In this document: positions 23,838-33,072 of the stretch, piece after piece
Layout: each line of letters begins with the position of its first letter
Numbering within the stretch: the first letter of the stretch is position 1
Assembly: GCA_016712345.1 (NCBI GenBank)
Contig: JADJRH010000002.1
Span: 62,001 to 126,000 of the forward strand
Direction of reading: 5' to 3'
Length of the DNA stretch: 64,000 nt
Source of the DNA: Polyangiaceae bacterium
GTDB lineage: Bacteria; Myxococcota_A; Polyangia; Polyangiales; Polyangiaceae
Translations under genes and position numbers: made by a program
The notes under the pieces: generated by a model
What the model saw: only the letters and a program-made list of their open reading frames with translations
Databases searched by the model: none
What the model was told of the DNA's origin: nothing

Positions 23838-26728
23838 TTGAGGAGGCCCTCCGCATAACGTTTCACGGCCTCTTTTAATGCCGGGTCAACGGGGCCACTC
23901 AACCCATCCATGACACGTTTGCGAAACGCTTCAGGGCCTTTGTATTTGTCCTTGCCTGGGATGTCGGCCTTCCCACCGATGGGTTTGTTGCGCGGGTCTT
24001 CATCGGTGCCGTGGGAGCGATCACCTGATTCATCGTCTTTGCGATTTTGGGCCATTTCAAGGGCGCGCTGCGCTGTTTCTTGTTGTTTCTTACCCTTCTC
24101 ACCATCTCCCTCTTGGAGGGCTCGTTGGGCTTCCCGCATGGCGCGCTCGGCGTCTGTCAACCTGTCGAGAGTATCTTGGTCAAGCGTGCGGTTTCCGCGG
24201 TGGGCTTTTTCAGAAAGGCTGCGCGCGCGTTCGGCGAGTTTTTCTTCGTTTTTGGAGGACTTTGAGAGTTCTTCTTTGGCTCTTTCGCGGGCGGCTTTTC
24301 GCAACTTTTCAAGCGCTTCTTCGGCCCATTTGAGTTCACGTTCCAGCGTTTCGGCGGCTTCAGCGGCTTTTTGACCGGTGGACTTGTCAAAAAACGAATC
24401 ACCGCCGAGGCGCTTGGCTTCTTTGAGGGCTTTGAGCGCTTCTTTACCGCGTTCTACCGCGTCTTTCAGGTTTTGACTGTCAAGCGAACCGGCCATCCCC
24501 TCGGCTTCTTGACGGCCGGCCGCCGCTTCAGCTTCGGCTGTTTCAGGTCGGCCTTGTTTGGGTAGATCTTTGACGGCGTTGCGAATGTTTTTGGCGTGTT
24601 CGCGGGCGGCTTCTTTGATGGCTTCACGCTCTTCCCGTTCGGCTCGGTCGAGCGCTTGACTCACCTGATTCATCTCGGTGGCATGGTCGCGGGCGAGATC
24701 TTCGAGTTCTTGTTCGTTGGCCGCCTGTTCCGCATCGGCGTCGGATGCTTCGCTTGGATCCATGGAAGGGGCTCCACCCGACTCAACTCCACCGCCTCCT
24801 CCGCCGCCGCCTGAAAAGGAAGCATCGGGTTTGCGAAGCCGCGCGGCGAGATCTTGAGCTGCCAACTCCGCATGTTTGAAGTCGGACGGTTTGCGAGCGC
24901 GATCGATCCGGCGGAGATCGGAGGCGACAATCTCACCGAGATCGAGCCCGAGTTCCCCCAGTTTGAGCAGTTGTTTGCCACCGGAGTCGAGCACTCCAAA
25001 CGAAGCATCGAGTCGCAGAGCAGCACTTTCGGTGTCCATTCCCAAAGCGAGAGCGCCGGCGGCGAGCGCGGTTTCGTCGGCGACGTCGGCAAGGCGTTTG
25101 GCGACGGCGCGCGTGTCGCGGACTGCGAGGGCGCGAAGTCCTCCGTCAAATGCCAATAGGGCATCTTCGGTTTCGTGAATGAGCTTGTCGTACGTTGTTT
25201 GCGAGGGCGCTTTGCTGAATGCGTCGAGGCTTTTGTCGAGGCGACTCCATTGTCCTCGGGCCAATGCGGTCATTCGGCCATTGGGGGTGAGGCCGGCAAA
25301 CGTTTTTCCAAGGGCCTCCATGGTGAATTGGCGCGCGCGTTTTTGAGCGTCTGTTTCCGCCGCAACAATGTCTTTGGAGGTTTTGGGGTCAAACTTGGTT
25401 TCAATGCGGTGCGCGAGCAGGTCTGTGAGTTGGTCGCGGGCCTTTAGCAATTCGGCATATCGAAGCGCTTCAGGCTCACCGGCCTGCGGCAACACGACAA
25501 TCACGGCCTCGCTCTTACCCCACTTGGGACCGCTCACTTCATCGTTGTCGCGGGCTTCAATTCGCACTTCCACAGGAGCGTAGGTTTTGCGAAAGAAGGG
25601 GTCATTGGGGCCGAGTTGAACACTGCCTTTGTCGGTTTTTGCGTCGGTCGCCGGGCGCGAAAGAATGCGGCGTTCCTCGCGGGCGCCGGCTCGCATGGAG
25701 AGCACCACTTCTCGCAGGCCGTGGTCGTCTTCGGCTTCGTAGGTGAGGGCGATGTTGGGTTCGTCTAGAATGCGAGTTGTGCGCGGGGCTCCGGCGACTC
25801 GAACTTTGGGAGCTTCGTCGGCGATGGCTGTGATGACCTGTTCGTCGGCTTGCGGGATGCGCACATCCCCAAAGGCCGCAACAATGTGTATTCTAGAATT
25901 TTCGGTGAGTGTGAGGTGAGCGACAATGCCCCCGCCGCCGTCGCCCACAAAGGGTGTTTCGGTTCGCCCGTCGCTGATGAGGAGTTGTCGGCCCGAGTGA
26001 ACGGCGGTGCCGCGCACGGCGATTTTGGTGCCGCGGGGGAGTGCAACGGGTGTGAATGGGTTGAGCAGCTCTTCAGACTCGTGAAGGTACGAGGGCGGCG
26101 TGGCGGACATGGAGATGTCGTCGACCCAAAAGAGCGGCAGCGGCGCGGTGCCGTTGCGGGCTGCGAGAACGTCGAGACCTTCGATGATGCGGAACGGCTC
26201 GGCGACGACGATGGCGAGAGCGGCGCCCGCGATGAATAGGGCAGCGACGGACCATCCGGCGGCGAGAGAAGCGGCGCGGCGACGAATGACGTCGAGCGGC
26301 GCGCGATCGAGGAGGCGACGAAGATGAAGGGCTGCGAGCGCGGGGGAACCGGCGTTGTCATCTTGAAGCGTGCGTTCAGAGAGACTCAATGCGCGAAGTG
26401 TTGCCGCGGAAAGATCGGGATCGGTGCGGCCGACGGCTTCCGCGATGGTGCGGCGCGGATCGGCTCGGCGCTTGCGAACGATGACCGCGCGAGCGACTGC
26501 TCCGAGGATCAAGGCTGCGAATATGGCTGCGGCGGCGAAGCGAGCGCGTTGTGTACCCATGCGCGCGAGCAGCGCCAGGAGCACAAATGCGAGGGCGAAA
26601 AGCGCTGCGATGACTCGCCGAACCGACGGTGAGATTTCAGCGTCCCATGAAGAACGCAGGCGGGAGAGCCATTCTGGAGCGATCGCGGGCTGCGCACCGG
26701 TGCGCGTATCGGGCTTGGCAACGGCCAT
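23834..26728 (-). CDS. Very large membrane protein with long Glu/Lys-rich coiled coil (DUF4175-like)
   Basis: About 964 aa from the ATG at 26728 (an ATG at 26758 is also possible). Two adjacent transmembrane segments lie near residues 35-80 (VIAALFALAFVLLALLARMG and AAAIFAALILGAVARAVI), with a third near 160-185. A beta-rich extracellular-type region follows (about 190-420), then about 500 residues rich in Glu, Lys, Arg and Ala with strong heptad character. The layout recalls DUF4175 proteins. It is coupled by a 4-bp overlap to the peptidase-MA-like gene. An envelope structural or assembly role is possible but unproven. Confidence 0.8.
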   Translation of the reverse strand: MAVAKPDTRTGAQPAIAPEWLSRLRSSWDAEISPSVRRVIAALFALAFVLLALLARMGTQRARFAAAAIFAALILGAVARAVIVRKRRADPRRTIAEAVGRTDPDLSAATLRALSLSERTLQDDNAGSPALAALHLRRLLDRAPLDVIRRRAASLAAGWSVAALFIAGAALAIVVAEPFRIIEGLDVLAARNGTAPLPLFWVDDISMSATPPSYLHESEELLNPFTPVALPRGTKIAVRGTAVHSGRQLLISDGRTETPFVGDGGGGIVAHLTLTENSRIHIVAAFGDVRIPQADEQVITAIADEAPKVRVAGAPRTTRILDEPNIALTYEAEDDHGLREVVLSMRAGAREERRILSRPATDAKTDKGSVQLGPNDPFFRKTYAPVEVRIEARDNDEVSGPKWGKSEAVIVVLPQAGEPEALRYAELLKARDQLTDLLAHRIETKFDPKTSKDIVAAETDAQKRARQFTMEALGKTFAGLTPNGRMTALARGQWSRLDKSLDAFSKAPSQTTYDKLIHETEDALLAFDGGLRALAVRDTRAVAKRLADVADETALAAGALALGMDTESAALRLDASFGVLDSGGKQLLKLGELGLDLGEIVASDLRRIDRARKPSDFKHAELAAQDLAARLRKPDASFSGGGGGGGGVESGGAPSMDPSEASDADAEQAANEQELEDLARDHATEMNQVSQALDRAEREEREAIKEAAREHAKNIRNAVKDLPKQGRPETAEAEAAAGRQEAEGMAGSLDSQNLKDAVERGKEALKALKEAKRLGGDSFFDKSTGQKAAEAAETLERELKWAEEALEKLRKAARERAKEELSKSSKNEEKLAERARSLSEKAHRGNRTLDQDTLDRLTDAERAMREAQRALQEGDGEKGKKQQETAQRALEMAQNRKDDESGDRSHGTDEDPRNKPIGGKADIPGKDKYKGPEAFRKRVMDGLSGPVDPALKEAVKRYAEGLLK

Positions 26729-26803
26729 CGGGGCGAAGCGTAGCCGGGTGGCCAACAAGGTCCAGCCGGGTGCGCAAACAGCGGGTTCCGAGGCGCGATG
26801 TTT

Positions 26804-27436
26804 TCACCCGGCGGGAGCCGGTTTTCGTGCGATGCCGCGGACGGAGGGGCGGGTAAAAAACATCGCTTTGCGCAGGCTTTCGCGCTGTTCGTTTTGAACT
26901 TCAAACCCGGCCGCGCGGATGGTGTCGGCGGTGCGGCGCGTGAGATGGCAGTTGCCCGCGATGTGTTTCCAAACCGGCTCAATTCGCTTTTGCCAGGCAA
27001 AGCGATCGGCTCGGTCTTCTGCTGCAACGTGTTCGATGTACACAAGCGCTCCGCCGGGACGGAGCACGCGATGGATCTCTCGGAGCGATTGCTCGGGGTC
27101 GCGCACGGAGCAGAGAACGAGCGTCGTGACGACCGCATCGAACGACGCATCGCGAAACGGCAGCGACTCCGAAACGGAGTTCATGATCTCCACGTCAGCG
27201 CGCTTGGAGAGGCGTGCCCGCTCGCGCAGTTTGGGGAGCATGTGGGAATCGGGTTCGGTTACGACAAGGCGCGAAACTTCCGCCGAATAGTGGCGGAGGT
27301 TGGCCCCGGTGCCGGCCCCAATCTCAAGCACTTCACCTGACAGTTCGCGCAGGAGTTCAGCGCGCCAAGCGATGAGGCAGGCTTCTTCCACGTTGGACAT
27401 GAAGCGGTCGTAGATGGCGGACATGAACCACGACAT
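26804..27436 (-). CDS. Class I SAM-dependent methyltransferase (UbiE/METTL7-like)
   Basis: 210 aa. Motif I is VLEIGAGTGANLRHY (about residues 36-50), the acidic end of beta-2 is VTEPDSHM, and motifs II/III are FDAVVTTLVLCSV and LRPGGALVYIEH. The long match to small-molecule or lipid methyltransferases of the UbiE/METTL7 type suggests a lipid or quinone substrate. ATG at 27436, or 27424 four codons later. It stands 75 bp upstream of the large membrane protein on the same strand, so co-transcription is possible but not required. Confidence 0.9.
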   Translation of the reverse strand: MSWFMSAIYDRFMSNVEEACLIAWRAELLRELSGEVLEIGAGTGANLRHYSAEVSRLVVTEPDSHMLPKLRERARLSKRADVEIMNSVSESLPFRDASFDAVVTTLVLCSVRDPEQSLREIHRVLRPGGALVYIEHVAAEDRADRFAWQKRIEPVWKHIAGNCHLTRRTADTIRAAGFEVQNEQRESLRKAMFFTRPSVRGIARKPAPAG

Positions 27437-27548
27437 GGCAAGCAGATGGTGTCACCTGTTGTGCGACGTGCACACGCCAATTTGTGCGCGCGATCTTTAC
27501 GCGCGCAACGTGCTGGCGTTTGCGTGCGACGTGATACGTTCGCCCGTT

Positions 27549-28778
27549 ATGGCGAAGCGCACCGGCTCCACGGCGCGCGGCGCAAACGCGTCGCGAGGTA
27601 TGGAGCGCAAAGACTTGACGGGCCCGAGGCCCGCCGTGGCAAAAGCCGCGAAAAAGCGCGCTGCGCCCGATGCACCGCCGACAAGTCGAGAACGCGCCAG
27701 GCGCTCACCCAAAGTTGGAACGAAGGCCGTGACCCCGCCGAGGAGCACGGCGCAGGAGAAGCACGGAACGAAAGGCGCCGCGCGCGCAAGCAAGTCTTCT
27801 CCGTTGGATCAGGCGGCGCAGGCCGGTCGTGGCGCGGGCAGCACAAATGTGTACGCATCAAGCGGCGTCGAGCGTTCTCGGCGCGTGAGCATCCTGCCGC
27901 TGCCGAGTTTGGATTTTGGTTTGGCGCGTGTTCCGGCGCGAATTCCCACTCCGCCGTTGTTGGCACCGCGATCAATGGAGTTGGAGTGGACGGGGGATCC
28001 GGGCGGATCGGCGCCGCCTCCGGAGGCCGCGTTTGATCGTTGGGTTCGACGTGGTGACGAACTGTTGCGTCGGCTCGCCGAACACGGTGCGGCGACGCAT
28101 GAATATCGGGCGAACCTAGCGGAGGGGATGTTCTGCTGGATCGATCCGGAGGGACGGGTGTCGGCGCAGGCGCAGGCCGCTCTGTTGTGTACGTTCAACC
28201 CGCAGACGCAGGCTGTGAAAATGGGGTGGGCAGATCCTCAGACACGGCGTTTTTCGTTGCCGGCAATTGCGGGGATGGTCGCTGAGGTGGATGACGTGGA
28301 TGAAGAAGCGGCCTGGCACATCGCCATGGCCGCGGCGGATCACTCGGGCGCGCAATACATCTATCGCGTGCGTTCACCGGCGCAGTGCGTGTTTGTGGCT
28401 CTGTCGCGGCTGACGTTTTCTCCCGATGCGGAGGAGTTCGTTCCTGCAACTCCCGTATCGATGGTGCTTGCGACGCTGCACGAAGTGCACGCTGCGGCTT
28501 GTTTGCGAGCCGAGCCGCTCGATACGTTTCGAGCGCGCGTGGCGGCGGCGGGCGCGGCTCTTCTCGAACACGCTGAATATGTACACCGCGACACCGATTG
28601 GGTGGCTCGCCTGGAGCGCACCGGAAAGCGTTTGAGAATGCTCGCCGAGCAACTTCCGAGGCCTACCTTTTTCAGTGTCGCAAAGGGCGCGAATACGGTT
28701 TGGTTGGAAGCGGATATTGCCGATGAGCTGGCGGCTTCCGTTGCTCTGTTGGAAGAAGAGTGGCGGCAATTTAAGTAG
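27549..28778 (+). CDS. Unknown protein with basic disordered N terminus
   Basis: 409 aa from the ATG at 27549. The first about 110 residues are low-complexity and rich in Lys, Arg, Ala and Pro. The remainder looks globular (PPEAAFDRWVRRGDELLRRL, then mixed alpha/beta, with SAQAQAALLCTFNPQTQAVKMGWADP). No family is recognised. The basic tail could bind nucleic acid, but that is a guess. In-frame codons extend upstream to 27414, with no good start signal. Confidence 0.75.
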   Translation: MAKRTGSTARGANASRGMERKDLTGPRPAVAKAAKKRAAPDAPPTSRERARRSPKVGTKAVTPPRSTAQEKHGTKGAARASKSSPLDQAAQAGRGAGSTNVYASSGVERSRRVSILPLPSLDFGLARVPARIPTPPLLAPRSMELEWTGDPGGSAPPPEAAFDRWVRRGDELLRRLAEHGAATHEYRANLAEGMFCWIDPEGRVSAQAQAALLCTFNPQTQAVKMGWADPQTRRFSLPAIAGMVAEVDDVDEEAAWHIAMAAADHSGAQYIYRVRSPAQCVFVALSRLTFSPDAEEFVPATPVSMVLATLHEVHAAACLRAEPLDTFRARVAAAGAALLEHAEYVHRDTDWVARLERTGKRLRMLAEQLPRPTFFSVAKGANTVWLEADIADELAASVALLEEEWRQFK

Positions 28779-28901
28779 TTTCGATCCGCGGCAATGGAAC
28801 GCGCGTGTGTCGAGTGTTCACCGCCGTTGTTCGGGGCGTCGGCGACGATCGCAAAACGGAAGCTTGGTTTGCGCGTTCACCTTCGCATAGGCTAGCGCTG
28901 G

Positions 28902-29798
28902 ATGCGGCTTCTCCCATTGGTGCGCGGCTTGGTGTTGGTTGGGGCGACTGCGCTCGCCTTTGCGCCGACCGCGCTCTTTTCCGATGTTGCGTACGCACAG
29001 CAAAAGGGCGGTGTGACCCCGCTGATTCAACGCGCCGCTGAGCTGTTTGACGACCAGCAATACGAAGAATCAATTCAAACCCTGTCGGCGGCGCTTCTCC
29101 GGCCCGGATCGTCGACGCGCGAAAAGATCGAGATCTACCGGTTGCTTGCGTACAACTACATTACGTTGAAGCGCACCGACGAAGCCGACAGCGCTGTGCG
29201 CGGTTTGTACGTGATCGATGAGTCGTTTGTGTTGCCCGCGACAGAATCGCCGCGTTTTCGAGAGTTTTTCGAGGCGACGCGCAAGAAGTGGGTTGAAGAG
29301 GGCAAGCCCGGAAAATCCGCGGAGACGAGCGGCGCTCCGGCTGAGGCGCCTGTCAAAGTGACACACAGTTCACCGGCGCAGGTGGAGCCTGGAACAACCA
29401 TCAAGTTGAGCGGATCGGTGGATGACCCCAACGGGCGCGTGCGGGGCGTGCAGCTCTTTTATCGCGCGGGCACCAAAGGCAAGTTCAAGATCGTCGCGGG
29501 CACGTACACACTCGGAAAATTCAACACGCAAATTCCAGGCAAAGACGTGGTGCCTCCGCTTGTTGAATATTATTTGGAGGCGGTTGATAACGGCGGTTTG
29601 CCGGTTGCTTCGCGCGGCGATGTGTCCACTCCGCTGCGGATCGTTGTTCCCGAGCCGCAGAAGAGCGGCGTATTTTCGAGCCCGGCGTTTTGGATTCCGG
29701 TGGGCGCCGTTGTTGTCGGGGCCGCGGTGGGCATTCCGCTCGGATTTGCGTTCCTGGGCCCCAAACAAACCGCAACTGTTCGGGTGGGCATAAAGTAG
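28902..29798 (+). CDS. Exported TPR protein with C-terminal membrane anchor
   Basis: 298 aa. Signal peptide (LVRGLVLVGATALAFAPTALF...AYA) precedes TPR-like helices (LIQRAAELFDDQQYEESIQTLSAALL, about residues 40-110), a linker, and a beta domain (about 150-245: VEPGTTIKLSGSVDDP, VQLFYRAGTKGKF) with immunoglobulin-like spacing. One transmembrane segment follows (FWIPVGAVVVGAAVGIPLGFAFLG) and a short tail. Its TAG stop overlaps the GTG start of prmA (TAGTG), so translation is coupled. Function is unknown. Confidence 0.85.
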   Translation: MRLLPLVRGLVLVGATALAFAPTALFSDVAYAQQKGGVTPLIQRAAELFDDQQYEESIQTLSAALLRPGSSTREKIEIYRLLAYNYITLKRTDEADSAVRGLYVIDESFVLPATESPRFREFFEATRKKWVEEGKPGKSAETSGAPAEAPVKVTHSSPAQVEPGTTIKLSGSVDDPNGRVRGVQLFYRAGTKGKFKIVAGTYTLGKFNTQIPGKDVVPPLVEYYLEAVDNGGLPVASRGDVSTPLRIVVPEPQKSGVFSSPAFWIPVGAVVVGAAVGIPLGFAFLGPKQTATVRVGIK

Positions 29799-30703
29799 TG
29801 GCGAAGCGCAAAACTGCGGCTGTCACATACCCGTTTGTGGCCGTAGACGTTCGAGAAGAGTACGCAGGCGAGATCGCGACGCTCCTCTTTGAACAGGGGG
29901 CCACGGGCATTGAAGAGCGCGACGATCAAACGCTGAAAAAAGGTCCGGGCCGCGGCGCAGTGACGGTGGTCGGCGCGTTTGACTCGGTTCGCGAGGCGCG
30001 GGCCGCGATCAAAGCCGTGCGCGCATCGCGTCCGATCCTGAAGCCGCGCCTCGAAGAAGTTGTCGGCGATGCATGGCGCGACGCTTGGAAGGAGCACTTC
30101 GCTCCGTTCGCGCTCACTTCGCAGGTGGTTGTGGCTCCGCCGTGGTCGATCCCCGACGCGAAGCCGGGAACACGTGTACTCATTCTCGAACCGGGTCGAG
30201 CGTTTGGCACCGGGCTGCACGCGACCACTTCGCTTGTTGCAACTCTGCTGCAAAAACACGCGGCGCGGCTTGCGGGCAAAACGGTTCTCGATGTTGGCAC
30301 GGGCAGTGGCATTCTTGCGCTGACAGCGCTCGTGCTCGGCGCGGTGCGTGCCGTTGCGCTCGACGTGGATCCGGACAGCGTGAGCGTTGCGATCGAAAAC
30401 GCGGCGCGCAATTCGCTTTCGGACCGTGTTGAAGCGCGCATTGGATCGGCGCACGACGCCGGTGGCCGCTACCCGGTGGTGCTGGCCAACATTGAAGCGC
30501 GTGTACTCGGGCCGATGGCTCCCGATCTGTTCGCCACACTCTTGCCCGGCGGATTGCTCGTTCTTTCGGGAATTTTGGGCAACGAGCACGACGCCATGGT
30601 GGCTCGCTACGAAGCGCTCGGTCTGCGGCGGATCCAAACGGAGCGACGCGGCGAAGCCGCCGGTGAAGCCTGGGTTGCGATCGCGTTTGAACGCATCGCA
30701 TGA
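29798..30703 (+). CDS. prmA: Ribosomal protein L11 methyltransferase
   Basis: 301 aa, the usual PrmA size. It methylates ribosomal protein L11 using S-adenosylmethionine. Motifs seen: PGRAFGTGLHATT (about 130-143), VLDVGTGSGILALTALVLGA (about 165-185), ALDVDPDSVSVAIENAARN, and VLANIEARVL where most family members read NILA. The GTG start at 29798 overlaps the previous stop; no ATG fits the known N terminus. It overlaps rsmE by 4 bp, a plausible rRNA/ribosome-modification pairing. Confidence 0.94.
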   Translation: MAKRKTAAVTYPFVAVDVREEYAGEIATLLFEQGATGIEERDDQTLKKGPGRGAVTVVGAFDSVREARAAIKAVRASRPILKPRLEEVVGDAWRDAWKEHFAPFALTSQVVVAPPWSIPDAKPGTRVLILEPGRAFGTGLHATTSLVATLLQKHAARLAGKTVLDVGTGSGILALTALVLGAVRAVALDVDPDSVSVAIENAARNSLSDRVEARIGSAHDAGGRYPVVLANIEARVLGPMAPDLFATLLPGGLLVLSGILGNEHDAMVARYEALGLRRIQTERRGEAAGEAWVAIAFERIA

Positions 30704-31491
30704 GCGGCGCCGTGCAGAGGTTGTTGCGTGTTCCGGTGGAGCGGCTCGTTCCCGGGCCATGTGTACTCTCCAAAGAAACGTCGGCGTATGTGGCTCGTGT
30801 ACACAGGCTTCGCGAGGGTGACGCTGTCGTTGCTTTTGACCCCGAGCAGGCGGTTCAGGCGCACGCGGTCGTGTTGCGCATCGAAGACGCAGGCTATCGA
30901 GTGACGGTCGAGGTGAGTCCACCGGAGCCGGCAACCGTGGTGGCGTCGCGCCGGCTCACGCTGATTCAAGCGATCGGCAAAGGGGACAAGATGGATGCGA
31001 TCGTGCGCGATGCCACCGAACTCGGCGCGACGCACATCGTTCCGGTGATCTCAGAGCGCAGCGTGGTGAAACTCGGCGACGTGGGGGGGCGCCCGGCGCG
31101 ATGGCGTCGAATTGCGGTGGAGGCGGCGAGGCAGAGCGGGCGGGGCGACGCGCCGCGCGTCGCCCCGCCCGCTCTGCTCGCCGCCGCCGTTTCCGAAGTG
31201 TACACATCGCCCGCACCCGGTCTTTGCGTGTGCCTCGCGCCGGGCGCCCCCCCGGTCCTCGGCGATCTGTTCGCAGCGCTCGAGCCGACCGACGGGGTCA
31301 CGATTGTGGTGGGCCCCGAAGGAGGCCTTTCGGAAGCGGAAGTGAATTTGTGTACACAATCCGGCTTCACCGCATGTGGGCTCGGCGGCTTTGTTCTGCG
31401 CACCGAAACCGTTTGTGCGGCCGTGCTCGGCGCATTGCTGATCGGCGCGCCGAGCCCCAAAGGCGCGCGGCAAAGCCCGTCGGATAGGTGA
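30700..31491 (+). CDS. rsmE: 16S rRNA (uracil-1498 N3) methyltransferase
   Basis: 263 aa with an N-terminal PUA-like domain and a C-terminal SPOUT knot. Diagnostic segments are LIQAIGKGDKMDAIVRDATELG and SERSV, the SAM-binding VGPEGGLSEAE, and LGGFVLRTETVC near the C terminus. It modifies U1498 of 16S rRNA on the 30S subunit. ATG overlaps the prmA stop (ATGA). A nearly uninterrupted inverted repeat of 22-bp arms lies inside the coding region at 31131-31177; the encoded residues align normally with the family, so it is not an insertion that disrupts the protein. Confidence 0.94.
   Translation: MSGAVQRLLRVPVERLVPGPCVLSKETSAYVARVHRLREGDAVVAFDPEQAVQAHAVVLRIEDAGYRVTVEVSPPEPATVVASRRLTLIQAIGKGDKMDAIVRDATELGATHIVPVISERSVVKLGDVGGRPARWRRIAVEAARQSGRGDAPRVAPPALLAAAVSEVYTSPAPGLCVCLAPGAPPVLGDLFAALEPTDGVTIVVGPEGGLSEAEVNLCTQSGFTACGLGGFVLRTETVCAAVLGALLIGAPSPKGARQSPSDR
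31131..31177. repeat. Perfect inverted repeat inside rsmE (22-bp arms, 3-nt loop)
   Basis: Arms at 31131-31152 and 31156-31177 are exact reverse complements with a CCG loop. Allowing one bulge, the pairing extends outward over GGCGGCGAG/TCGCCGCC to about 30 bp per arm. The outer GGCGGCGAG is shared with the palindrome at 31726-31774 in the next gene. Confidence 0.95.
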
Positions 31492-31527
31492 CGCGCGCAT
31501 CGAAATCGGCGACGTTACGAGGGACGC

Positions 31528-33072
31528 ATGGGTGAGCGCGGGCCGGTGATTGAATGTAGCGACGTGACAATGCGCTTTGCGCGCACGCTTGCACTCGACG
31601 GCGCGTCGGCCGTGTTTTCGCCCGGTGAGATTCATGCGGTTGTGGGAGAAAACGGCGCTGGAAAGTCGACGCTGCTCAAACTCGCCGCGGGATCGCTCGC
31701 GCCGACTTCGGGCAGTGTGGCGGTGGGCGGCGAGCGGCTTCGGCCGGCAACGCCGGCCGAAGCCGCTCGCCGCCGTGTACTCATGGTCCACCAACATTTC
31801 ATGTTGGTGGGCGCGTTCACAGCGCTTGAAAACCTAATGCTCGGCAATGAACCGGTGCAACAAGGCGGTGTACTCAACGAAGCGCGCGCGCGCCGCGAAG
31901 TGACGGCTCTCGCCGAAAAAACAGGTCTAACGGTGCCGTTTGATACCGTTGCCGATGCGCTCGGCGTGGGCGACAAACAGCGCCTTGAGATCCTGCGCGT
32001 GCTGTATCGCGGAGCGCTCGCGATTCTTCTCGACGAACCGACGGCGGTGCTCACGCCGCTGGAAGCCGACGAGCTTTACAAGGTGCTGCGTTCGCTCGCC
32101 GATGAGGGGCGCACGGTGGTGATTGTGACGCACCGTTTGGATGAGGTGGTGCGGTTTGCCGATCGCGTGACAGTGATGCGCCGCGGTCGCACGGTGCTCA
32201 CCCGGCCTTTGGATCGAGCTTCAAACGCCGCATCGACCGAAGATCTGACGCGAGCAATCATGGGCCGCGAGCCGCCGCCGCCGTTTTCACCGCCGGATGT
32301 GGAGAGCGACGCGAAGATGGCGATCGAGATCCGTGCGCTCGGGTTTCAAGACGCGGCCGGTGTCACGCGTCTTCGCGACATCACAATGTCGGTGCGCGCC
32401 GGCGAGATCGTTGGGATCGCAGGGGTGGAGGGCAACGGTCAGCGTGAATTGGTGCATGCGATCGCGGGCCTTTTGCCTTCGTGCTCGGGGTCGATCGCGG
32501 TTGCGGGAGAGCCGTTGCCGTTTGATGCCGACGAAGCGCGCGCGATTGCGGCACGGCGATCGGTTGTGCGCGTTGTTCACGAAGATCGCCACACCGAAGG
32601 GCTGCTTCTCGACGCGACGGTTGCCGACAATTTGGTTCTAGGCCAATTGGGTACTGTTTCGCGCGATCACGAAGCGGAAGTGGTGAGTCGCCGCGTGAAG
32701 AGTTTTGGCATTGTTCCCGCGGATCCGTCGCGCCTCGCGGGCGAACTTTCGGGCGGCAATCAGCAAAAGATCGTGGTCGCGCGGGCGCTCGATGCCTTTC
32801 TTTCAAAAGGTACACAACCCGGTTGTGCGGTGGTGATTTCGCAGCCCACGCGCGGCGTGGATGTCGGCGCAGCTGCGGCCATTCACGAAGCGATTGGAAA
32901 AGCCGCCGCCGCGGGCCTGGGTGTACTCATTGTGAGCGCGGATCTCGCGGAGCTGCGGCAGCTCTGTCACCGCCTTCTCGTGATTCGAAAAGGGGAGATC
33001 GTGGCTGAATTTGCACCGTCGGCTTCGGAAGAAACGATCGGCCGCGCAATGCTCGGTGCGGAGGCCGCATGA
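31528..33072 (+). CDS. ABC importer ATPase, nucleoside/BMP type (two ABC domains)
   Basis: 514 aa with two fused nucleotide-binding domains, as in YufO/NupO and RbsA-type importers. The first has an intact Walker A (GENGAGKST) and Walker B (AILLDEPTAVLT), with the degenerate signature VGDKQRLEI. The second has a degenerate Walker A (GVEGNGQREL) and a canonical signature (LSGGNQQK). MVHQHFMLV is typical of this subfamily. Its stop overlaps the permease start by 4 bp. It energises uptake of nucleosides or similar substrates. Two inverted repeats lie within it (31726-31774 and 31788-31810). Confidence 0.92.
   Translation: MGERGPVIECSDVTMRFARTLALDGASAVFSPGEIHAVVGENGAGKSTLLKLAAGSLAPTSGSVAVGGERLRPATPAEAARRRVLMVHQHFMLVGAFTALENLMLGNEPVQQGGVLNEARARREVTALAEKTGLTVPFDTVADALGVGDKQRLEILRVLYRGALAILLDEPTAVLTPLEADELYKVLRSLADEGRTVVIVTHRLDEVVRFADRVTVMRRGRTVLTRPLDRASNAASTEDLTRAIMGREPPPPFSPPDVESDAKMAIEIRALGFQDAAGVTRLRDITMSVRAGEIVGIAGVEGNGQRELVHAIAGLLPSCSGSIAVAGEPLPFDADEARAIAARRSVVRVVHEDRHTEGLLLDATVADNLVLGQLGTVSRDHEAEVVSRRVKSFGIVPADPSRLAGELSGGNQQKIVVARALDAFLSKGTQPGCAVVISQPTRGVDVGAAAAIHEAIGKAAAAGLGVLIVSADLAELRQLCHRLLVIRKGEIVAEFAPSASEETIGRAMLGAEAA
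31726..31774. repeat. Perfect inverted repeat inside the ABC ATPase gene (23-bp arms, 3-nt loop)
   Basis: Arms at 31726-31748 and 31752-31774 are exact reverse complements with an AAC loop. The encoded residues (GGERLRPATPAEAARRR) fall in a normal part of the ATPase between Walker A and the MVHQHF motif. Confidence 0.95.
31788..31810. repeat. Short inverted repeat in the ABC ATPase gene (10-bp arms, 3-nt loop)
   Basis: CCACCAACAT, TTC, ATGTTGGTGG. It encodes the conserved VHQHFMLVG segment and may be a chance product of codon choice, but it lies only 13 bp after the longer palindrome. Confidence 0.85.
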
